Of a stretch of 12,023 nucleotides of DNA, positions 1 to 5,406 are shown piece by piece; within the stretch, counting starts at the first letter, position 1; the number at the start of each line of letters is the position of its first letter. Origin of the DNA: an uncultured Porphyromonadaceae bacterium (GTDB lineage: Bacteria; Bacteroidota; Bacteroidia; Bacteroidales; Muribaculaceae); assembly GCA_947177605.1 (NCBI GenBank), contig CAMWUX010000013.1, positions 1-12,023 on the forward strand, written 5' to 3'. The translations under genes were made by a program, and so were the position numbers. A model generated the notes under the pieces. It was not told the DNA's origin. It made no database searches and saw only the letters and a list, made by a program, of their open reading frames with translations.

Positions 1-128
1 TGAAGAAAGGCATGCCCGAAGACGTGGAGAAAGACGCCGAAGCCACCGCACAGAAACTCCACGACAAATATCTCAAAGAGATCGACGCCATCTTCGCCGA
101 AAAAGAGAAAGAGATCCTCACCGTATAA
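1..128 (+). CDS. frr: Ribosome recycling factor, C-terminal fragment (cut by left edge)
   Basis: Reading from base 3, 41 codons are open and end in TAA at 126-128. The tail holds a helix rich in charged residues ([18 protein letters not shown]) and ends KEKEILTV. This matches the C-terminal helix of ribosome recycling factor, where an alternating Lys/Asp/Glu stretch leads to a short KExExL ending. RRF acts in the cytoplasm with EF-G to split the post-termination ribosome so that subunits can be reused. Only the last sixth or so of the roughly 185-residue protein is present, so identification rests on a short segment. A hairpin terminator follows 22 bases after the stop. The last 50 bases of this gene recur exactly at 1484-1533, downstream of the next gene. 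Confidence 0.82.
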   Translation, partial: KKGMPEDVEKDAEATAQKLHDKYLKEIDAIFAEKEKEILTV

Positions 129-185
129 TCCCCCGGTCGTGAATCACCATAATGAGGGAGGCTCAATCCGGGTCTCCCTCATTGC
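79..185 (+). repeat. Direct repeat copy A: frr 3' end plus terminator
   Basis: This 107-bp stretch matches 1484-1591. The first 50 bases (79-128, frr codons to the stop) and the last 50 bases (136-185, the terminator) are identical in the two copies. Only the short piece between them differs: TCCCCCG here against TCCCGTCA in copy B. Copy A is the working frr end, since the frr reading frame runs into it without a break. The pair brackets the first ATPase gene. Confidence 0.95.
151..183 (+). terminator. frr terminator hairpin
   Basis: AATGAGGGAG (151-160) pairs perfectly with CTCCCTCATT (174-183), giving a 10-bp stem with a 13-base loop, 22 bases after the frr stop. There is no long T tract after it, so it may be an imperfect intrinsic terminator or an mRNA-end stabiliser. 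The same hairpin appears unchanged in the duplicated copy at 1557-1589. Confidence 0.75.
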
Positions 186-201
186 ATCCAAAATCGAATT
201 A

Positions 202-232
202 TTTGTCAAATCGCGAATTATTAGTACTTTTG
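202..232 (+). promoter_or_regulatory. Promoter of the first DUF4143 ATPase gene
   Basis: The -33-like TTTG (202-205) lies 19 bases before TACTTTTG (225-232). This is the spacing and sequence expected of the Bacteroidetes primary sigma factor (TTTG, 19-21 bases, TAnnTTTG). The -7 box sits inside a small symmetric element, GTAC-TTTT-GTAC (224-235). Transcription should begin near 238, leaving a leader of about 45 bases. Confidence 0.7.
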
Positions 233-240
233 TACCACTA

Positions 241-269
241 CCCAAACTCTCAAAAAATTAAAGTTTGGG
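241..269 (+). promoter_or_regulatory. Inverted repeat in the leader of the first ATPase gene
   Basis: CCCAAACT (241-248) and AGTTTGGG (262-269) are perfect 8-base arms around a 13-base A/T-rich centre. They lie between the predicted transcription start and the ATG at 282. The element could be an operator for a dimeric repressor or an RNA stem just upstream of the start codon. No T tract follows, so it is unlikely to be an ordinary terminator. Confidence 0.55.
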
Positions 270-281
270 AAATGAGCGCAT

Positions 282-1475
282 ATGAAAATCATAGATAGGC
301 CACAGTACATAAAGCGATTAAAGGAACTCATCGGCACTCCCGATATCAAGATACTCACAGGCATACGTCGCTGTGGCAAATCAAAACTACTGGAAGCCCT
401 TGCGGATTATATCCAACATGCCAATCCAACGGCAAATATAATAAGTATCGATCTCACCCGTATAAAATTCGAACAACTAAAAGAATACCACGCTCTTAAT
501 GAATACGTGGAATCGCACTACCGTGTGGGGGTAAAGAATTATTTAATGGTAGATGAGATCCAGCTATGTAAAAATTTTGAACTGGCAATAAACAGCCTCC
601 ATGCCGAAGAGAAATACGACATTTATATTACCGGTTCCAATGCTTTTCTACTAAGTAGCGATTTAGCCACTCTATTCACCGGGAGATATATTGAAACACA
701 AGTCTACCCCTTTAGTTTCAAGGAGTTTTGTTCTTATTTCGATATTGATAAAGACCATCGCCAACATTTCGACCGATACCTCAAAATCGGAGGACTTGCT
801 GGTTCATATCCTTACTCAAACGACTCGGATAAAGAGAAGTACATCCGCGATGTGTATCGCACCATTCTTCTTAGGGATCTCGTAACAAAGTACCATATAC
901 CTAACGACACTACTTTGAAACGCGTAGGATACTATCTTATGGATAACCTAAGCAATATTTCCTCAGCGCGAAATATCAGCAACGCCCTATCTGCCGATGG
1001 GGATGATACCAACCATAAGACGATAGGAAGTTATATCGACTATCTCTGCAATGCATTTGTATTTTATGAAGCGAAGCGCTACGACGTAAGAGGAAAAACG
1101 TATCTTCAATCTCTCAGCAAATATTACCTTGCCGATACCGGTATAAGATTCGCCGAGTTAGGTAAAAGGAATATGGATTGGGGACATATCCTTGAGAATG
1201 TCGTATACATTGAATTACTGCGCCGTGGCTACGATGTATATGTTGGCAAACTCTATCAGAAAGAGATTGACTTTGTAGCGATGAAAGGCAACGACAAGAT
1301 ATATATTCAGGTAAGCGACAACATTTCGGGTGAATCGACTTTCAAACGCGAAGTCACCCCCTTACTTCAGATACGCGATGCATATCCTAAAGTTCTCCTC
1401 GCACGGACCGGACACGATGAAACGGACTATGAGGGAATACGCATTATTGATATCCCGACATGGCTGATCGAATAG
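282..1475 (+). CDS. AAA ATPase with DUF4143 C-terminal domain (first of two)
   Basis: This 397-residue cytoplasmic protein belongs to the bacterial AAA_14/DUF4143 ATPase family, whose cellular role is not established. Visible in order are Walker A GIRRCGKS (27-34), Walker B LMVDEIQ (88-94), and a sensor-type strand YITGSN (115-120). DUF4143 follows, with LADTGIR then ILENVVYIELLRRGY (about 303-317) and EIDFVAMKGNDKIYIQVS (328-345). The last stretch resembles a restriction-endonuclease-like fold in which E328, D330 and Q343 take the ExD...(E/Q)xK positions. Because Q343 is followed by VS rather than VK, nuclease activity is doubtful. The length is normal for the family and the start is the first in-frame ATG after the promoter. 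It is transcribed alone, and its stop lies 8 bases before a second copy of the frr 3' end. That placement, and a lower GC content than the core genes, suggest acquisition. Confidence 0.88.
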   Translation: MKIIDRPQYIKRLKELIGTPDIKILTGIRRCGKSKLLEALADYIQHANPTANIISIDLTRIKFEQLKEYHALNEYVESHYRVGVKNYLMVDEIQLCKNFELAINSLHAEEKYDIYITGSNAFLLSSDLATLFTGRYIETQVYPFSFKEFCSYFDIDKDHRQHFDRYLKIGGLAGSYPYSNDSDKEKYIRDVYRTILLRDLVTKYHIPNDTTLKRVGYYLMDNLSNISSARNISNALSADGDDTNHKTIGSYIDYLCNAFVFYEAKRYDVRGKTYLQSLSKYYLADTGIRFAELGKRNMDWGHILENVVYIELLRRGYDVYVGKLYQKEIDFVAMKGNDKIYIQVSDNISGESTFKREVTPLLQIRDAYPKVLLARTGHDETDYEGIRIIDIPTWLIE

Positions 1476-1483
1476 GGAGTAGC

Positions 1484-1533
1484 AGATCGACGCCATCTTC
1501 GCCGAAAAAGAGAAAGAGATCCTCACCGTATAA
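1484..1533 (+). pseudogene. frr 3' remnant (last 16 codons and stop)
   Basis: These 50 bases are an exact copy of the end of frr with its TAA. No start codon or upstream frr sequence is attached, so it cannot be expressed as RRF. It is a footprint of the event that placed the ATPase gene between frr and the rest of the locus. Confidence 0.85.
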
Positions 1534-1556
1534 TCCCGTCAGTCGTGAATCACCAT

Positions 1557-1589
1557 AATGAGGGAGGCTCAATCCGGGTCTCCCTCATT
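1557..1589 (+). terminator. Duplicated hairpin terminator after the first ATPase gene
   Basis: This is the same 10-bp stem (AATGAGGGAG / CTCCCTCATT) and 13-base loop as at 151-183. In its present position it would end transcripts of the first ATPase gene, so the duplication supplied that gene with a ready-made terminator. Confidence 0.7.
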
Positions 1590-1640
1590 GCCATTGCATA
1601 CAATTGAGTTGCCTGTGTATCACACACCAAGCGACAAAAA

Positions 1641-1727
1641 CGCAATTAGCCGTTTTGGAATATTGTTCCTTACTTGGTCTAATTCGCCAAATTGTTCCCC
1701 GCATGGTTTATTTTGCCCAATTGTTCC
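1641..1727 (+). repeat. Three iterons of 29 bp sharing ATTGTTCC
   Basis: ATTGTTCC occurs at 1662-1669, 1691-1698 and 1720-1727, spaced exactly 29 bases apart each time. The 29-base units ending in this octamer are 1641-1669, 1670-1698 and 1699-1727. The second and third also share TGGTnTA, TT and GCC at the same positions, so they are degraded tandem repeats rather than scattered octamers. They end 20 bases before the -7 box of the second ATPase gene, which suits a cooperative operator. A CRISPR array is unlikely because there are no spacers. Confidence 0.7.
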
Positions 1728-1754
1728 TTCGATGAAACAATTTTTCTATCTTTG
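1719..1754 (+). promoter_or_regulatory. Promoter and dyad of the second ATPase gene
   Basis: TATCTTTG (1747-1754) matches the Bacteroidetes -7 box. It lies 15 bases before the ATG at 1770, so the leader is only about 10 bases long. The nearest TTG (1721-1723) is 23 bases upstream, longer than ideal. An inverted repeat, AATTGTT (1719-1725) and AACAATT (1736-1742), fills the space before the -7 box and overlaps the last iteron. A protein bound there would block the promoter. Confidence 0.6.
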
Positions 1755-1769
1755 CAGAAAAGATAATAT

Positions 1770-2963
1770 ATGGATATTTTAAGACAAAGATATAGAAAAC
1801 TACTTTCTACTGTCAGTACCAACATTCATCGCTGTATTTATTATGAGATAGATTGGACTCAACCGTTGATAGGAATCAAAGGACAGCGCGGAGTGGGAAA
1901 AACTACACTTATGCTTCAGCGAATTAAGGAATCGGATCCGACTGGAGACTCCTCATTTTACGCTTCACTCGATAATCTGTGGTTTGCCGAACATAGTCTG
2001 ATCGATTTGGCTGAGGCACTCATACAACAAGGAGTATCAAATCTTTATCTCGATGAAGTGCACCGTCTCCCCGGATGGGAACGTCAGATAAAAAACCTAT
2101 ACGACATGTATCCTGAACTACATGTAGTATTTACGAGTTCTTCACTTCTTGTCATTGACCATTCGATAGGCGACCTGTCACGGCGCGCCTCGATGCATTT
2201 CCTCCCCGGCCTGTCTTTTAGAGAATTTCTTATGTTTGAAGGTGAAAATCCGATGGAACGGCTTTCATTGACTGACATCCTCCACTCTCACGAGACAATC
2301 GCACCTTCAATATCCTCTAAAATCAATATTTTATCATACTTTCATACATACCTGTCGAAGGGATATTATCCATTCTATAAGTCAATGCGCACCGGCGACT
2401 ATTACAGCCGGTTGGAACAAACAATCTCTACAGTAATCGATTCTGATATCCCGGCCGTAGAAAACAAGATAGACTATGAGACCCTTATTAAGGCAAAGCG
2501 CCTTATCGGGATTATAGCGGGCACCCAGCCATACCAGCCAAACATGAGCACACTCGCGGGACTGATGGGAACCAACCGTAATCAGCTGCTTAAACTGTTT
2601 GAACTTCTCGACCGCGCCGGCATTATCCGACAACTTTTTGCGACAGCAAGCACCCCTAAGAGTCTTGCAAAACCACAAAAAGTATTCCTTAACAACTCTA
2701 CTCTCATGTGTGCTCTCGATTCTCCGAAGATAGGAGCGGAAAGAGAATGTACATTTGCTTCTTTTTTGAGTGTGAATCACCGTGTAGAATTTGCCAAAGA
2801 TGGCGATTTTATAATCGACAACCGATACCTGTTCGAGATTGGAGGTAAAGGAAAAGGATTTGCACAGATTCCCGACATTCCCGACAGCTTTGTAGCAGCC
2901 GATGATATTGAGTTTGGATTTGGCAACAAAATTCCTTTGTGGCTATTTGGATTTCTATACTGA
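1770..2963 (+). CDS. AAA ATPase with DUF4143-type C-terminus (second of two)
   Basis: This 397-residue protein is of the same broad class as the first ATPase but only distantly similar in sequence. Walker A is GQRGVGKT (38-45). Walker B and the following motif, NLYLDEVHRLPGWERQI (about 91-107), are typical of AAA_14. A TSSSLL sensor strand and GLSFREFL follow. A winged-helix-like middle (TLAGLMGTNRNQLLKLFELLDRAGIIR) fits this family. The C-terminus has GDFIIDNRYLFEIGGKGKGF, resembling the D...ExGGK core of a PD-(D/E)XK fold. The protein is cytoplasmic and its role is unknown. The ATG at 1770 follows a -7 box almost directly. A strong hairpin after the stop separates it from the convergent Lrp-type gene. 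Both ATPases being 397 residues appears to be coincidence, as they are not recent duplicates. Confidence 0.87.
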   Translation: MDILRQRYRKLLSTVSTNIHRCIYYEIDWTQPLIGIKGQRGVGKTTLMLQRIKESDPTGDSSFYASLDNLWFAEHSLIDLAEALIQQGVSNLYLDEVHRLPGWERQIKNLYDMYPELHVVFTSSSLLVIDHSIGDLSRRASMHFLPGLSFREFLMFEGENPMERLSLTDILHSHETIAPSISSKINILSYFHTYLSKGYYPFYKSMRTGDYYSRLEQTISTVIDSDIPAVENKIDYETLIKAKRLIGIIAGTQPYQPNMSTLAGLMGTNRNQLLKLFELLDRAGIIRQLFATASTPKSLAKPQKVFLNNSTLMCALDSPKIGAERECTFASFLSVNHRVEFAKDGDFIIDNRYLFEIGGKGKGFAQIPDIPDSFVAADDIEFGFGNKIPLWLFGFLY

Positions 2964-2989
2964 CCTCCACATAAGCGACAACACACAAA

Positions 2990-3019
2990 GAGGCCGCATC
3001 CCTTCCGGAGTGCGGCCTC
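2990..3019. terminator. Bidirectional terminator between ATPase and Lrp-type genes
   Basis: GAGGCCGCA (2990-2998) pairs perfectly with TGCGGCCTC (3011-3019), a 9-bp GC-rich stem with a 12-base loop. It lies between two convergent genes, 26 bases after the ATPase stop and 21 bases past the end of the minus-strand regulator. On the minus strand it is followed by CTTTGTGTGTTG and on the plus strand by GGTTATTG. It probably serves both genes. Confidence 0.85.
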
Positions 3020-3040
3020 GGTTATTGATACGTATTGTGG

Positions 3041-3502
3041 TTATTCGCTGATGATGGGGAGCTTGCGATGGATCGAGCGGTCGAGCGAAATGAGCGTCTC
3101 CGTGCCGCTCACCCCCGGGATAGTCTGAATCTTATTGTTGAGCAGATCCATCAGATGCTCGTTGTCGCGGGCAAAGAGCTTCACCAGCATCGTGTACGGA
3201 CCGGTAGTGAAATGGCATTCCACCACTTCGGGTATCTTCTCCAGCTCAGGCACCACAGAGCGGTACATATTGCCACGGTCGAGTTTCACACCGATAAATG
3301 TACAGGTATGGTAGCCAAGCGACTTGGCATTGATATTGTAGCTCGAACCGGTGATCACACCCAGATCCTGCATACGCTGAAGGCGCTGATGGATAGCTGC
3401 ACGCGATACGCCGCACTCGGCGGCAACGTCTTTCGAAGGAATTCGGGCATTGTTCATCACGATGCCGAGTATCTTGCGGTCTAATGCGTCAATTTTTCCC
3501 AT
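3041..3502 (-). CDS. Lrp/AsnC family transcriptional regulator
   Basis: This 153-residue protein has the usual Lrp/AsnC length and layout. The N-terminal winged helix-turn-helix begins IDALDRKILGIVMNNARIPSKDVAAECGVS, with a recognition helix near SRAAIHQRLQRMQDLGVITG (33-52). The RAM ligand-binding domain follows (about 66-142), with VVECHFTTGPYTMLVKL. In many relatives this loop reads GxYD, whereas here it is GPYT, so effector specificity may differ from amino-acid-binding Lrp. Such proteins form dimers or octamers on DNA and commonly repress their own gene. The likely operator is visible at 3528-3547. The gene is transcribed alone, and the targets cannot be told from this window. Confidence 0.92.
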   Translation of the reverse strand: MGKIDALDRKILGIVMNNARIPSKDVAAECGVSRAAIHQRLQRMQDLGVITGSSYNINAKSLGYHTCTFIGVKLDRGNMYRSVVPELEKIPEVVECHFTTGPYTMLVKLFARDNEHLMDLLNNKIQTIPGVSGTETLISLDRSIHRKLPIISE

Positions 3503-3527
3503 GAGTCAAGTATAAATGTATCAGATT

Positions 3528-3547
3528 TGGAGTACAAAGATACTCCA
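3528..3547 (-). promoter_or_regulatory. Promoter of the Lrp-type gene overlapped by a dyad (probable auto-operator)
   Basis: On the minus strand TATCTTTG (3542 down to 3535) is a -7 box whose 3' edge is 32 bases before the ATG. TGGAGTA (3528-3534) and TACTCCA (3541-3547) form perfect 7-base arms around six bases, so the dyad covers the whole -7 box. Lrp/AsnC proteins bind dyads of about this size, which makes self-repression the simplest reading. A -33 match is weak: TTGCTG lies about 22 bases further upstream. Confidence 0.65.
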
Positions 3548-3605
3548 TTTTGTTGGGAAAACAGCAAGACGAGGGGCGAAATTATGGCAATCTGCGCACA
3601 AAATT

Positions 3606-3628
3606 TGGCATTTTGGAGCAAATTGCCA
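3606..3628 (-). terminator. Possible weak terminator of the endonuclease gene
   Basis: Just past the endonuclease stop, the minus strand reads TGGCA-A-TTT, a GCTCC loop, then AAA-A-TGCCA, followed by AATTTTG. The stem is 9 positions with one A-A mismatch and the T tract is short. The remaining bases between the two minus-strand genes (3503-3633) hold only this element and the Lrp-type promoter. Confidence 0.35.
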
Positions 3629-3633
3629 CGAAA

Positions 3634-5310
3634 TCAGCGGGCGATGGCGCGGAGGGGGCGCGGGTGCTGATCAGTGGTGATGAAGTACACGCCGGGCGTA
3701 AGCGTGAGCTCGTAGTAGTCGGCAATCTCTGTGATCGTGCGATAGAGGCGCCCGGCCACATCATAGATTCTGACGCCGGTATGTGGATTGCTGCAACGCA
3801 GACGGATCAGTCCCGGATAAGACTCTACCAGAAGCGGATCCACCTCATCGGCAGTAACACAGTCCACACCGGCCTGTGGCTGCACGGTGACGTAGTTGCT
3901 CATCGGCGAACGCACGCCCAGCGAGTAACTCTGCACGGCGTAAGTGTCGTATTCACCCTCGTCGAGGCCATCCATTTCAAGGAAATTATTCTCGGCAACG
4001 TGCTCGGTAGTAGTGACTGTGCCCGACTTACCGTAACGCTTCACGGTGACGATGTAATAGCCCACGGCCTCGTCTACAGGCGCAGCCTCCCAGTTGGCTG
4101 TATAAGTCGACGACGTCACATCGGTAGCAGCCGTGGCAGTGAGAGTCGTCAGATTCGGCTCAGCCACGCAATTGCCGATGAGCTTCACGGTGCGCGTTCC
4201 GGCAAGGCCACCATCCTGAATAGTGAGATCGGCGGTATGATTGCCTACGGAGCGGGGCGCGTAGGTCACCGTTACCCACGTGCCCGATGCCGTATTAGTC
4301 TGCGACGTAGCCACAAGGGTATTCGATATTGTGAAATAGCTTTTGTTCAGTCCCGTCATAGAGATCTCGAAGGAGCCCGTACAATTCTCGCTACGCAGCT
4401 GGAGCTGGGCAGTGACGGTATGGTTCACAGCCACCTGGTCGAAGTCCAGACTCATCCCCTTTGGCGGAGTGATCAGCACCGCCGGACCCGACGCCGAGCT
4501 GCCGGAGCCCATCCCGGGATAAGCCTGTCCCTTCTTGTTGCCCCATATATATTCTGCAAGCTCGGGATCATCGATGAAAGGATTGCGGTTGCCCTGCACT
4601 ATATTCACCTGCTCATTGCGGTCAAGCTCCTTCTGGCTCACCGGATCAGCGCGGTGCCACTTGAGCAGCAGATCTATAGCCCAGTCCTGGAGCGAGGGAT
4701 AAGTGCCGTTTTTCACCTGCCAGGTAGTCACCCAGTTCATATTCTGATACGCAGTGACCATATAGAAATAGGTGCGGGCAAAGTCGCCCTTATACTCATT
4801 GGCCGGCTCAAACACATACTTGGCACCACCCGAATTCACGCCCGTGCCTACGGCCGACACACCATTGTTGAAATAAGCGGTTGTTCCTGCCGCGATCTCA
4901 CCCAGCGGATAGTTGCTCTTGGCCCGGTTGGCAGCCGCTTCGCCCGGATAGAGATGGTAGAGATCCACATAAGCGGGGATATCCGTATTGCCGCCCCACC
5001 AGCTTTTAGGCAGAGAATGCTCGCGGTTCATATACGTACCGAAGGTGATACTTGTTTCGACCCGCATATCGGAGTACATATCCCACCAGTAGTTAGTGTT
5101 GGGTCTCACGTCAGTCTTCTTGAAGTAGCTCGGCAGATTCTGATAGCTCGACACCTGAGTGTGTGGATTGATGAGAGTGTAGAGAGCCGTCTTTAGAGCG
5201 GATTCCGATTTGCCGGTGAGCGACTTATAGTAGCCGTCAGTATCCTCGTATGCTCGGCAGACCGACGCACACAGAGCGATACTTATGATAATGAGCAGAT
5301 TGCGACGCAT
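3634..5310 (-). CDS. Secreted endonuclease I family nuclease with type IX sorting tail
   Basis: This 558-residue exported nuclease degrades DNA and possibly RNA outside the cell or at its surface. Residues 1-20 (MRRNLLIIISIALCASVCRA) form a Sec signal peptide. The endonuclease I domain (about 21-260) shows NREHSLPKSWW (95-105, H98 the expected His-Me finger base), DLYHLYP (116-122), an Asn/Lys/Ser stretch at 128-133, and QGNRNPFIDDPE (239-250), all hallmarks of the NucM/EndA type. A beta-sandwich-like region follows (about 278-384), then a fibronectin type III-like domain (385-477). The last 60 residues (VRIYDVAGRLYR, then LTPGVYFITT) resemble a type IX C-terminal sorting domain. The frame stays open upstream to 5802, but that part is antisense to the HAD gene. 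The ATG at 5310 is chosen because it begins the signal peptide and follows a -7 box. Confidence 0.9.
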   Translation of the reverse strand: MRRNLLIIISIALCASVCRAYEDTDGYYKSLTGKSESALKTALYTLINPHTQVSSYQNLPSYFKKTDVRPNTNYWWDMYSDMRVETSITFGTYMNREHSLPKSWWGGNTDIPAYVDLYHLYPGEAAANRAKSNYPLGEIAAGTTAYFNNGVSAVGTGVNSGGAKYVFEPANEYKGDFARTYFYMVTAYQNMNWVTTWQVKNGTYPSLQDWAIDLLLKWHRADPVSQKELDRNEQVNIVQGNRNPFIDDPELAEYIWGNKKGQAYPGMGSGSSASGPAVLITPPKGMSLDFDQVAVNHTVTAQLQLRSENCTGSFEISMTGLNKSYFTISNTLVATSQTNTASGTWVTVTYAPRSVGNHTADLTIQDGGLAGTRTVKLIGNCVAEPNLTTLTATAATDVTSSTYTANWEAAPVDEAVGYYIVTVKRYGKSGTVTTTEHVAENNFLEMDGLDEGEYDTYAVQSYSLGVRSPMSNYVTVQPQAGVDCVTADEVDPLLVESYPGLIRLRCSNPHTGVRIYDVAGRLYRTITEIADYYELTLTPGVYFITTDQHPRPLRAIAR

Positions 5311-5352
5311 ATTGAATAGTCCTGATGGGTATTGTAGAGATTCCGTAGTCTG

Positions 5353-5360
5353 CAAAAGTA
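5353..5360 (-). promoter_or_regulatory. -7 box of the endonuclease gene
   Basis: The minus strand reads TACTTTTG at 5360 down to 5353, matching TAnnTTTG. It leaves a leader of about 37 bases before the ATG at 5310. No good -33 element is seen at the usual spacing. It lies back to back with the HAD-ribF promoter: the upstream element of one is only 9 bases from the -7 box of the other. Confidence 0.6.
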
Positions 5361-5368
5361 CGAAAAAA

Positions 5369-5399
5369 TTGTAGATAAATGCGTATCTTCGTAACTTTG
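5369..5399 (+). promoter_or_regulatory. Promoter of the HAD-ribF operon
   Basis: TTG (5369-5371) and TAACTTTG (5392-5399) are 20 bases apart, matching the Bacteroidetes consensus. The ATG at 5407 is only 8 bases past the box, so the transcript should be leaderless or nearly so. Confidence 0.7.
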
Positions 5400-5406
5400 T
5401 GGCATT

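Larger units (their letters stand above)
1484..1591 (+). repeat. Direct repeat copy B: duplicated frr 3' end plus terminator
   Basis: This copy matches 79-185. The 50 bases at 1484-1533 and the 50 at 1542-1591 are identical to copy A, with TCCCGTCA in place of TCCCCCG between them. Identity starts abruptly 8 bases after the ATPase stop codon and ends abruptly after ATTGC, so both ends are recombination junctions. The repeat-to-repeat distance is 1405 bp. The hairpin inside it (1557-1589) can still terminate transcription of the first ATPase gene. Confidence 0.95.

Noticed and set aside
1641..1727. CRISPR array
   Set aside because: The 29-base units are contiguous and imperfect with no unique spacers, and no cas genes are nearby.
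1558..1782. A 74-codon plus-strand frame after the first ATPase gene
   Set aside because: It begins inside the duplicated terminator hairpin, runs through the iterons and promoter, and has no family features.
282..2963. The two ATPases as a recent gene duplication
   Set aside because: Equal length is the only close similarity. Walker motifs, middle regions and C-terminal cores differ strongly although the flanking frr repeats are nearly identical, so the repeats were not made by duplicating one ATPase gene.
3550..5196. A 548-codon plus-strand open frame antisense to the endonuclease gene
   Set aside because: It has no promoter or recognisable domain, and its translation is low-complexity His/Arg/Ser-rich. 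It is a mirror frame of the endonuclease gene, whose product has clear motifs.
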